This document shows positions 32,379-39,981 of a DNA stretch of 64,000 bases, in pieces. The number at the start of each line of letters is the position of its first letter. The first letter of the stretch is position 1. The stretch spans positions 2,790,001-2,854,000 of the forward strand of contig OZ260079.1 in NCBI GenBank assembly GCA_965284365.1, read 5' to 3'. The notes beneath the pieces are model-generated. The model saw only the letters and a list, made by a program, of their open reading frames with translations. It was not told the origin of the DNA and made no database searches. The position numbers and the translations under genes were made by a program. The DNA comes from Phragmitibacter sp965284365 (GTDB taxonomy: Bacteria > Verrucomicrobiota > Verrucomicrobiia > Verrucomicrobiales > Verrucomicrobiaceae).

Positions 32379-34787
32379 TCAGGGGGTGGTAGACGGGTCG
32401 CTGGTGCTGGTGCTCCGGTAGTTATCAGGCAGGGCGGGGGCGAGGGGGAAAGGCTTGCTGTCTGTAAGGGGAGTGGGTTCCCCAAGCGCGGGACTCTCGG
32501 CTTTGCCTACTTTTTGCAGGTAGGCGATGAGAGCGACCATTTGGCTATCCGGCATGGCCACAGCGCCGGCCCCTTTGAGATCCCTCGCGACGGCGATACC
32601 CTGCTCAATGGCATTTTGCTCGATCTCATCCCGACTCATGGCGGGATACGGAACACCGAGGTGGCGCTGCACAGCTATTTTTGAAGGGAGCGATTTGATG
32701 TCTGACTTGCTCTCCAGCATCCAGGCATAGGAAGGCATGTTGGACCCGGAGGTAATGGCTCGCGGATCGAGCATGTGGCTGTAATGCCAGATGTTGGGAT
32801 ACTTGCCGCCGATGCGAGCAAGGTCCGGGCCGGTGCGCTTGCTGCCCCACTGGAACGGGAAGTCATAGATGCTTTCGCCCAGCTTCGAATAATCACCGTA
32901 ACGCAGGACATCCGGCACCATGGTGCGGATCATCTGCGAGTGGCAATTGTAGCAGCCCTCGCTCACATACAGATCTCGACCACATAGCTCCAGCGGGGTG
33001 TAGAGGCTTTGCAGTTTGCCCTCTACATTCTTCGCTCGGTTCACGGTGACCGTGGGGAGGATCTGGATCAGACCACCAGCGGCCACGGCAATGAGGGTTA
33101 GCACGGAGAATGGCATGTAGTTCTCCAGGAGCCGGTCATACCAGTAGGTCCAGGCCTTGCCGCTCTCGCGGAATTTGCCAATGGCCATCCAGACGAGCCA
33201 CAGGCTGCTGATGAGCGCAGCCACGTTCGCACCGGGCGGCAGGAAGAACCAGAGGCACATGAAGACCACGCCCAGCACACTGTAAGTCAGAGGATCATTG
33301 CGGAAGACATCCTTCCACGGCATCTTGTCCTGTTCTTTGTCGGCGGCTACGAAGACGTTGCGAGTCTCATTGAAGGGCTCCCCACTGCGGATCGTGCGGA
33401 AGAGATTGTATCCCATCAGGAGAAATCCCAACAAGTAGAGGGAACCACCGATCGCACGCATGTGCATCATGGGGCGGATGGCATTGAGCGTCTCCACGAA
33501 ATTTGTATAGACGAGGCTGGTCCCGCCCTGCGTCGTAGCATTCAGCATAAGCCCCTGCATGATGCCGCTTACCCACATTGAGGCGACGTAGAAGAGGATG
33601 CCTACGAGGCCGATCCAGAAGTGGAAGTTCGCCAAAGCGACGGAGTATAGCTTAGTCTTCCAGAGGCGTGGAGCAAGCCAGTAGAACATGCCGGCGGCCA
33701 TGAAGCCATTCCAGCCGAGAGTGCCCGAGTGCACATGCCCGATGGTCCAGTCTGAGTAGTGCGAGAGCGAATTGACCGCGCGAATGGCGAGCAGTGGCCC
33801 CTCAAAGGTGGCCATGCCGTAAAAGGTGACGCCCGCCACAAAAAACTTGATAACGGGATCCGTGCGCAGCTTGTCCCAGGCTCCCCGCAGGGTGAGCAGG
33901 CCGTTAAGCATGCCGCCCCAACTCGGCGCCCAAAGCATGAGGCTAAAGAGCATGCCGAGATTTTGCAGCCAGCGAGGCAGAGCGGTGTTCAGCAAATGGT
34001 GCGGACCTGCCCAGATGTAAATGAAGACGAGCGACCAGAAATGAATGATGCTGAGCCGGTAGGAATAGACTGGACGATCTGCCGCCTTCGGCAGGAAATA
34101 GTACATGATGCCGAGGATTGGCGTGGTCAGGAAAAAGGCGACCGCGTTGTGCCCATACCACCACTGCACCAGGGCATCCTGCACCCCGCCAAATAGGGGA
34201 TAGGCGTGCGTCCAGGACGTTGGAATCTGGAGGTGATTCACCACGTAGAGCAGCGTCACCGTCACGATAGTCGCGATATAAAACCACAGAGCGACATACA
34301 GGGAAGGTTCGTTTCGCTTCTTCAGCGTCCAAAAGAAGTTAAATGCGAAGATCAGCCAGATGGCGGCGACAGCTATATCGATCGGCCAAATGAGTTCCGC
34401 GTATTCCTTCCCCCGGGAAAAGCCCAGCGGCAAAGTAATGGCGGCGGCTACAATGATGAGCTGCCACCCCCAGAAGTGGATCTTGGATAGTAGGTCCGAA
34501 GCGGTTCGGACTTTGCACAGTCGCTGGGTGGAGTAGTAGATGCCGGCGAACATCATGTTCCCCACGAAGGCGAAGATGGCCGCATTGGTATGCAATGGAC
34601 GCAGGCGGCCAAAGGTGAGCCAGGGAAGATTGAAATTGGCCTGCCAGAAACTCAGTTGTGTGGCGATAAGGACGCCCACGACCATGGCGATGCCCCCCCA
34701 GATCACGGAGGCAAGGAGGAACCAACGGACACTGCGGTCGTCGAATTCGATGAGGGTCTCAGATCCTTGTCTGTCAGGTGAATTCAT
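32379..34787 (-). CDS. ccoNO: Fused cbb3 oxidase subunits I and II (CcoN-CcoO)
   Basis: An 802-residue fusion. Residues 1-475 are the haem-copper subunit CcoN: low-spin haem His at 66 (RPLHTNAA), CuB ligands H213 (WWYGHNAV) and H263/H264, the conserved Tyr in YSYRLSIIHFW, and haem His at 351/353 (GHVHSG). Two further membrane segments (500-580) lead to the CcoO part with haem c site CYNCH at 612-616 and a Met in GSNMPSYAWML. The fusion has been seen in other Bacteroidota and Verrucomicrobiota. Its start overlaps the ccoS stop (TGATG), so the two are translationally coupled. Confidence 0.95.
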   Translation of the reverse strand: MNSPDRQGSETLIEFDDRSVRWFLLASVIWGGIAMVVGVLIATQLSFWQANFNLPWLTFGRLRPLHTNAAIFAFVGNMMFAGIYYSTQRLCKVRTASDLLSKIHFWGWQLIIVAAAITLPLGFSRGKEYAELIWPIDIAVAAIWLIFAFNFFWTLKKRNEPSLYVALWFYIATIVTVTLLYVVNHLQIPTSWTHAYPLFGGVQDALVQWWYGHNAVAFFLTTPILGIMYYFLPKAADRPVYSYRLSIIHFWSLVFIYIWAGPHHLLNTALPRWLQNLGMLFSLMLWAPSWGGMLNGLLTLRGAWDKLRTDPVIKFFVAGVTFYGMATFEGPLLAIRAVNSLSHYSDWTIGHVHSGTLGWNGFMAAGMFYWLAPRLWKTKLYSVALANFHFWIGLVGILFYVASMWVSGIMQGLMLNATTQGGTSLVYTNFVETLNAIRPMMHMRAIGGSLYLLGFLLMGYNLFRTIRSGEPFNETRNVFVAADKEQDKMPWKDVFRNDPLTYSVLGVVFMCLWFFLPPGANVAALISSLWLVWMAIGKFRESGKAWTYWYDRLLENYMPFSVLTLIAVAAGGLIQILPTVTVNRAKNVEGKLQSLYTPLELCGRDLYVSEGCYNCHSQMIRTMVPDVLRYGDYSKLGESIYDFPFQWGSKRTGPDLARIGGKYPNIWHYSHMLDPRAITSGSNMPSYAWMLESKSDIKSLPSKIAVQRHLGVPYPAMSRDEIEQNAIEQGIAVARDLKGAGAVAMPDSQMVALIAYLQKVGKAESPALGEPTPLTDSKPFPLAPALPDNYRSTSTSDPSTTP

Positions 34788-34960
34788 CAGTGGGGGCTGG
34801 AGTCGATAGAAGCTTTCTTGCCGTCACGGCGAGTTTCGAGTGGAAGCAGAGCTTCCTGTTCGAGTCCCCGTTTTACTCCTCGCTGACAACCCAGAAACAT
34901 GAACACGAAAAAGATCGCCAGCAGCAAGCTGATGAAGATGGTCACGGCGAGCACTTCCAT
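34787..34960 (-). CDS. ccoS: cbb3 oxidase maturation protein CcoS
   Basis: A 57-residue peptide starting MEVLAVTIFISLLLAIFFVF, the typical CcoS N-terminal helix. A short charged tail follows (RRDGKKASIDSSPH). CcoS is needed for cofactor insertion in cbb3 oxidase. The ATG at 34960 begins the family motif; the longer frame to 35011 is not supported. It is the first gene of the minus-strand oxidase operon. Confidence 0.88.
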   Translation of the reverse strand: MEVLAVTIFISLLLAIFFVFMFLGCQRGVKRGLEQEALLPLETRRDGKKASIDSSPH

Positions 34961-34970
34961 GTGATTTGGC

Positions 34971-35031
34971 GGTGTCTTGAACACGAAAAGGACGGGTTGA
35001 CGACTCCCCAACGTAAAGTCAGCAAGACACC
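34971..35031. promoter_or_regulatory. Nine-bp inverted repeat upstream of ccoS
   Basis: GGTGTCTTG (34971-34979) and CAAGACACC (35023-35031) form a perfect 9 bp inverted repeat with 43 bp between the arms. It lies 11-71 bp upstream of the ccoS start in the 215 bp divergent region shared with the DUF1275 gene. It could be a looping operator or a long hairpin in the leader RNA. No FNR/FixK-type box (TTGAT-N4-ATCAA) was seen there by eye. Confidence 0.4.
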
Positions 35032-35175
35032 GTCTCTCCGCGCATCTTGCCGTGGCCTAGGCAGATTCTGCCTTGAAAGGACAAATGCTGCTATTGCAGG
35101 TAATGCGTTCGAGAATTCTCGTCCTCACGCTGTGCCACTATTGCTTCCACCTGTGATGCGCTTTACGTGTAATGC

Positions 35176-35835
35176 ATGCAGAATCCCGGGCATGCATATA
35201 GAGCGTTACTAGCCGGGTGCGTGCTTGCATCACTAAGCGCAGCGGTAAACGCCTGTTTCCTCATCAAATTCGGAACTTCAGTCAGCCATTTAACTGGGGA
35301 CGTCTCGAGGGTGGCGATGAATGCGGCAAGTGGAGAAAGCCAGATTTACGCCGCGCTATGGAATCTGGTTGCGGCTACGACTGGATTCCTTGTAGGAGCC
35401 ACTTGCGCGGGTTATTTCGTTCATCATCCCACCATGGAGCGTTCGCAGCCCTATCATTGGGCCACCGTTATGATCGGGATACTGCTTCTGGGTGCCTATT
35501 TCTCATTACCAGTTCCGGTAATTTCGATCGGCGTTGCTGGTATTGCTTGCGGCTTTCAAAATGCCTTGGCCACTCATTATCGCGGTATGGTTTTACGGAC
35601 GACACACATCACGGGCCTTTTGACAGATTTGGGAGCCAGCTTCGGGATGTTGTTAAAAGGGCACCGCATCGCCTCCTGGAAACTCATGGTGCCCTCACTT
35701 CTTGTAACCTCCTTTTTTGTCGGCGCAGTAGTCGGCAGCATTGGCTATACGAATTTAAAGGACCAGGCAATTCTGTATTCCGCAGTTTGCTACGTGACGC
35801 TGGGCATTGCATTGGCAAAGCTAAGATCCTTTTGA
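35176..35835 (+). CDS. DUF1275 (YoaK-type) membrane protein
   Basis: A 219-residue protein with six hydrophobic segments. The family motifs are present: SHLTGDVSRVAMNA near residue 37 and CGFQNALATHYRGMVLRTTH with ITGLLTDLG near 125-150. Function of the family is unknown. It is transcribed divergently from the oxidase cluster. Its 3' end overlaps the 3' end of the next gene on the opposite strand by 15 bp. Confidence 0.88.
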   Translation: MQNPGHAYRALLAGCVLASLSAAVNACFLIKFGTSVSHLTGDVSRVAMNAASGESQIYAALWNLVAATTGFLVGATCAGYFVHHPTMERSQPYHWATVMIGILLLGAYFSLPVPVISIGVAGIACGFQNALATHYRGMVLRTTHITGLLTDLGASFGMLLKGHRIASWKLMVPSLLVTSFFVGAVVGSIGYTNLKDQAILYSAVCYVTLGIALAKLRSF

Positions 35836-36270
35836 TCTGAAAAATAGGCGACCGCCGAGCAATGCCCAAGTGGTGGCGCAGCTTCTTATCTTTGTCCGGT
35901 CAATGTCCGGTGGGGGTCTGATTTCGGGGGATCGCGAGTTGTAAGTCTCGTATTTGCAGAGGGTTATGATGCCGATGCATGTCCGGACCTGTGTCCGGAT
36001 TCTGTCCTGTCTCTTCAGCAGGGCCAGGAAGGTCTCCACGCGGTTCTTTTTCCACCTCCAACGCTTGGCGAGGAATCTAACCGAAGCCACCAAATCCCCA
36101 CGCTGGAGGCTTAGGCTGCGTCCCTCGATCAATTTGTCTTCGTTGGCAAAACTCGCGGTCGCAATCAGGTCGAGCCAGGCTTCGAATCGCGATAACGCAC
36201 GGTCTTCGGTCCACAGATCGGACTGAAAGACTTTGCGAGAAAGACGATTGAAGCCGGGCTCAGACGACAT
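35821..36270 (-). CDS. Phage replication-protein-like fragment (DnaD-type N-terminal domain)
   Basis: About 149 residues. The first 110 resemble the N-terminal winged-helix part of phage replisome organiser proteins: RLSRKVFQSDLWTEDRALSR, LDLIATASFANEDKLIEGRS, RGDLVASVRFLAKRWRW and KYETYN. Such proteins are normally 250 or more residues; here the C-terminal primase-loading part is missing and the tail (PPPDIDRTKIR onward) looks out of place. It is probably the remnant of a prophage or plasmid. The ATG at 36270 is chosen; the frame opens at 36372. The 283 bp between 36271 and 36553 hold no convincing gene. Confidence 0.6.
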   Translation of the reverse strand: MSSEPGFNRLSRKVFQSDLWTEDRALSRFEAWLDLIATASFANEDKLIEGRSLSLQRGDLVASVRFLAKRWRWKKNRVETFLALLKRQDRIRTQVRTCIGIITLCKYETYNSRSPEIRPPPDIDRTKIRSCATTWALLGGRLFFRSKGS

Positions 36271-36553
36271 GAAAGGGAAGAGGCAACAGAATCCCTCAGT
36301 TCTGCCTACCCTGGAACTCCCGGACAGCGACGGGAGGCAGGCAGAACTGAAGGGAATCGTTTCTCTAACCAACTGTCATGAGCGAGCGAGCCGGGTTCCA
36401 CCCTGGTGACCTTGCGATCACGAAGGAGATTCCTATTTTTCGTGCCGCACTCCAATCTGCGGGCGTGCAGTTGGCTCCTACTGGCGTGAATTCTATTCTG
36501 ACTCCCCTTGGCTCCGCAAATCTCATGCATGGCTGCAAGGTTGGTCACCGTAG

Positions 36554-37378
36554 ATGTCCATTGTGATGCCACGCCTCTTTTCTCTTCCCGTTTTCGGTTT
36601 GATCCTTCTGTTCTCGACTCCGGGCGCTCTCCTCGGTGCGGAATACAAAGGCGTCCGCGTGATCGCGCACCGGGGAGCCGGACACGAATTTGATGAGAAC
36701 ACCGTAGCGGCGTGCAGGCAAAGTTTCGAGCGCGGCCTCCGTGGATTCGAAGTCGACATCCGTCTGACCCGGGATGATCAACTCGTGCTCATGCACGATG
36801 CCGACACTTCGCGCACCACTGATGGGGTGGGGCGGATCGAAGATCTGACTCTCGCCGAGATTCAGAAATTGCGCACCAAAGAGCATCACGTGCCGGTGCC
36901 TTCGATGGCGGATCTGGTGGCTTATTTCAAAGACAAGCCGGATGTCATGCTGCTCCTGGAGATGAAGACTTCTGACGCAAAAGTCTACTCCGAGGAGCGG
37001 CTGAAAACTTACTGCCGGCTGCTAAACGAAATGGCACGCAAGCTCCCGCCTGGCACCTATTGGTTCACTTCTTTTGATCGTCGTGCTCTCACTGCGATGA
37101 AGCAATTGCACCCGGAAGCTCCCACCGGGCTGCTCACCAGCGAGCCAGCCACACTCGAATCGATCAAGCTGGCAAAGGAACTTGGCTGCGGTCGATTGTC
37201 AGTGTCGCTCGATGCCACACCACGCAAGCTTGCCCGTGAGGTCAAGAGTGCCGGCCTCGAACTCTCTCTCTGGCCGATCAAAACATTGGAAGACGCCGAT
37301 CTGGCTGCCGCATTCGGGGCCAATATCATTTGCACGGACATCCCGAGTCAGCTCCTCGGGAAGTCCGCAACGCGCTGA
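36554..37378 (+). CDS. Secreted glycerophosphodiester phosphodiesterase
   Basis: A 274-residue protein of the GDPD TIM-barrel family. A signal peptide covers about residues 1-28 (LFSLPVFGLILLFSTPGALL). Catalytic motifs are IAHRGAGHEFDENT (His-Arg, Glu-Asn), GFEVDIRLTRD (Glu, Asp) and LVLMHD (second His). It should hydrolyse glycerophosphodiesters to glycerol-3-phosphate in the periplasm. Starts at 36554 or 36566 are both possible. It stands alone between the phage-like fragment and a small lipoprotein. Confidence 0.9.
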   Translation: MSIVMPRLFSLPVFGLILLFSTPGALLGAEYKGVRVIAHRGAGHEFDENTVAACRQSFERGLRGFEVDIRLTRDDQLVLMHDADTSRTTDGVGRIEDLTLAEIQKLRTKEHHVPVPSMADLVAYFKDKPDVMLLLEMKTSDAKVYSEERLKTYCRLLNEMARKLPPGTYWFTSFDRRALTAMKQLHPEAPTGLLTSEPATLESIKLAKELGCGRLSVSLDATPRKLAREVKSAGLELSLWPIKTLEDADLAAAFGANIICTDIPSQLLGKSATR

Positions 37379-37397
37379 ACATTTGTTTGAGAAGGCC

Positions 37398-37589
37398 TCA
37401 GTGCATGACGCGATCATACCACGCGTCGGTGCGCTCCTGCCGGGCGTCCGCACGCATCTCGCGCCGTTCCTGGAAGTTGGAGTAGTTGTCGTTGCGGTCA
37501 TCGAGTCTTTTCTGGAGATCGTCGTTGCTTTCGCAAGAGGCCAACAGAGAGAGTAAGCCTAGCAGAATACTGGTCTGAATGATTTTCAT
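37398..37589 (-). CDS. Small Asp/Arg-rich lipoprotein
   Basis: A 63-residue protein. The signal peptide MKIIQTSILLGLLSLLASC ends in a lipobox (LASC). The mature part is full of charged residues with an RxDxR pattern (DDLQKRLDDRNDNYSNFQER). It resembles the second small lipoprotein at 45532-45756 in layout. Function unknown; it may be a structural outer-membrane peptide. Confidence 0.6.
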   Translation of the reverse strand: MKIIQTSILLGLLSLLASCESNDDLQKRLDDRNDNYSNFQERREMRADARQERTDAWYDRVMH

Positions 37590-37660
37590 GGGAGGTGGTG
37601 TGAGTGGTTTGTTTGTGTCGTGGGCAATGGGTTAGGAACTACAGGGATTGCTTTTATACT

Positions 37661-39979
37661 TCAGGCTTCACCCTGTATACCATCGATAAAGCCTAAAGCG
37701 CCATTCTTAAGATTGGCGGCGTTCGCTTCATCCGTATCGATGTGCATGGCGAGAGCAAAGCTAGGATCGACGCGCACCCGCACGTCCCCGAAGATCAGTT
37801 CGCGATCTCCCGCCACACGCACGCGGACCGTGGCCTTATCCCTCACGCCATAGCGGAGGGCGTCAGTAGGCGTCATGTGGATGTGCCGCAGAGCGCAGAT
37901 CACCCCGCGGTCGATTGCCACACTGCCCGCGGGTCCTTCCAGGGAGCAGCCGGGGGAGCCCTCGATGTCGCCCGACTCACGGATGGGTGGTTGAATGCCG
38001 AGCTTGAATTGCTCTGTCATCGCGATCTCCACCTGCGTGGCTTTCCGTGCGGGACCAAGCACCCGCACCCGTTCGATGCGGCCCTTCGGTCCGACGATCA
38101 CGAGTTGCTCCTTGCAGGCGTATTGTCCCGGCTGCGAAAGATCGGCATGCCTTGTCAGTTGATGGCCGCTGCCGAACAACGCTTCCACGTCAGATTGGGC
38201 GAGATGGATGTGATGGGCTGAAACTTCCACAGGGATAGGTTCATCCCGGCAGTTTTCGCTGGCACTGACCAACGCATCGCGGCTTTTCACACGCAAGGTC
38301 TCGCGGGCGATCATGCGTTCCTCATCCGTCGGCACTACGAGGACTTTCACAGGCGAGCCTTCCGAGGAGATGTCCGAGATTTCCTTGCCACCGGTCGCGA
38401 GGCGGTTCTTGCCTTCATGGATCTTGATGCCCATGCAATCCAGTCCCTGCAGCGCCATGGCACGCACACCAGCGCTGCCCTGTCCAATGCCAGCCGTGAA
38501 GATTAGAACATCCACCCCACCCATGGCTGCCACATACGAGCCAATGTATTTGCGGACTCGATAGCAGAAGGTCTGGAGGGCCACAAGCGCCCGGGCATCG
38601 CCGTCATCGGCGGCTCTCTCCACCTCCCGCATATCGCCCGAGATACCGGAGAGACCGAGCAGGCCGCTCTTCTTATTGAGCAGCTCGTCAATCTGCAGCG
38701 CGGCCATGCCTTCGGTGCGTTCCAGAAAGGAGGTCACGCCGGCATCCAGGTCTCCGCAACGCGTGCCCATCAAGAGTCCTTCCCCCGGGGTAAAGCCCAT
38801 GGAGGTATCGATGGATCGTCCATGATCGATGGCACAAATGGAGGCGCCGTTGCCGAGATGGCAACTGACGATCTTCAACTGACGCGCCCGGCGGCGCAGA
38901 TGTTGTGCGGCGGCAAGGGCAACATACTGGTGCGACGAACCGTGAAAGCCATAACGGCGGATGCCCTTCTTCTCGTAGTAGTCGTAGGGAAGGCCATAGA
39001 GATACGCATGGCCCGGCAGAGTCGCGTGGAAGGCTGTGTCGAAGACTGCGATATGCGGGACTTTCGGAAACACCTGTCTCGCCTCCCGGATGCCTAAAAC
39101 ATTCACTGGATTGTGCAACGGCGCCAGGGGAGCAAGGGCCTCGATCTCCGCAACGACCTTGTCGTCAATGATGACGGCATTGGTGAACTTCTCTCCTCCG
39201 TGCACCACGCGATGCCCCACGGCGCTTACCTCTGAAGGCGACCCGAGAACTCCGTACCTTTTGTCTGACAAGGCATCGATGATGGCTTTGAACGCGCCAG
39301 CATGGTCGTTGACCTGGATCTCCGAGGCCAACTGCCCCCTGGCGCTGTTTTGCATCAGATTCGTGCCATGAGTGCCGATGCGTTCCACGCAACCACGGGC
39401 GGTGTGCTCTGGATAGTCCGTATCAAAGAGCGCGTACTTCAGTGATGATGAACCGCAATTGATAATGAGGATACGCTCGCGCTTTTCGCCTTTGAGCTCC
39501 AGCTCCGAACCGTGATCCTGCTTCTTTGCGATGACGGCGGCCTTCTCCGGATCCCGCATGGCATCCTGGAGGCGTGAACTGACAGTCATCGCGATCAACT
39601 GTGCCGCCGCTGCATTCGCCATGATGCAGGTTTGGAACAGACTCAGCGGTATGAACATCACCCGGGTGGGAAACGACGCTGCTTTGAGATCAGCCAGAGC
39701 GGCATCGCCGCTCAGCAGCGCCAATTCGCCAAAAGTTTCACCAAGCGCGAGTTCCCCGAGGAGAACACTTGCTCCATCCTCCGAAGGAAGGTGAGCTTGA
39801 ATGCTACCCTCCAGGATGACGCCGAGGAAGTGAACCTCATCCCCGGAGCGCAAGACGGTATCGCCGGCATTGAATTCACGGATCTCGGAGCCATTGGCCA
39901 GTTCTTTGCGTTGTGCCGGCGTGAAGTGGGATAGCAACGGCACAGCGGCCAGTTGGGATGCAGGATCGTTGGCGGCCAT
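37661..39979 (-). CDS. CNBD-like / acetate kinase / PduL phosphotransacylase triple fusion
   Basis: A 772-residue fusion. Residues 10-140 look like a cyclic-nucleotide-binding domain (AGDTVLRSGDEVHFLGVILE; TFGELALLSGD). Residues 168-568 are a full acetate kinase: N174 in INCGSSSLKY, R257 in GHRVVHGGE, D314 in VFDTAFH, H346 in RYGFHGSSH, R407 in MGTRCGD, and TDEERMIARET. Residues 580-772 are a PduL-type phosphate acyltransferase with zinc-site His in SAHHIHL (589-592), RHIH (698-701) and HIDTDEANAA (746). Together they convert acyl-CoA to acyl-phosphate and then acetate plus ATP. The phosphate-binding Arg of classical CNBDs is missing (GDAALADLKA). It starts 2 bp after the aspartase fusion. 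Confidence 0.93.
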   Translation of the reverse strand: MAANDPASQLAAVPLLSHFTPAQRKELANGSEIREFNAGDTVLRSGDEVHFLGVILEGSIQAHLPSEDGASVLLGELALGETFGELALLSGDAALADLKAASFPTRVMFIPLSLFQTCIMANAAAAQLIAMTVSSRLQDAMRDPEKAAVIAKKQDHGSELELKGEKRERILIINCGSSSLKYALFDTDYPEHTARGCVERIGTHGTNLMQNSARGQLASEIQVNDHAGAFKAIIDALSDKRYGVLGSPSEVSAVGHRVVHGGEKFTNAVIIDDKVVAEIEALAPLAPLHNPVNVLGIREARQVFPKVPHIAVFDTAFHATLPGHAYLYGLPYDYYEKKGIRRYGFHGSSHQYVALAAAQHLRRRARQLKIVSCHLGNGASICAIDHGRSIDTSMGFTPGEGLLMGTRCGDLDAGVTSFLERTEGMAALQIDELLNKKSGLLGLSGISGDMREVERAADDGDARALVALQTFCYRVRKYIGSYVAAMGGVDVLIFTAGIGQGSAGVRAMALQGLDCMGIKIHEGKNRLATGGKEISDISSEGSPVKVLVVPTDEERMIARETLRVKSRDALVSASENCRDEPIPVEVSAHHIHLAQSDVEALFGSGHQLTRHADLSQPGQYACKEQLVIVGPKGRIERVRVLGPARKATQVEIAMTEQFKLGIQPPIRESGDIEGSPGCSLEGPAGSVAIDRGVICALRHIHMTPTDALRYGVRDKATVRVRVAGDRELIFGDVRVRVDPSFALAMHIDTDEANAANLKNGALGFIDGIQGEA

Positions 39980-39981
39980 GA

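Noticed and set aside
14676..36553. A second copy of the tRNA-Arg 3' end marking an att site
   Set aside because: Reading the region around 35.8-36.6 kb by eye found no copy of TTCGAATCCTCATGGGTGC; without it an integration event cannot be claimed.
36378..36566. A 62-codon plus-strand frame before the glycerophosphodiesterase
   Set aside because: No signal, motif or protein-like composition, and it overlaps the start of the real gene.
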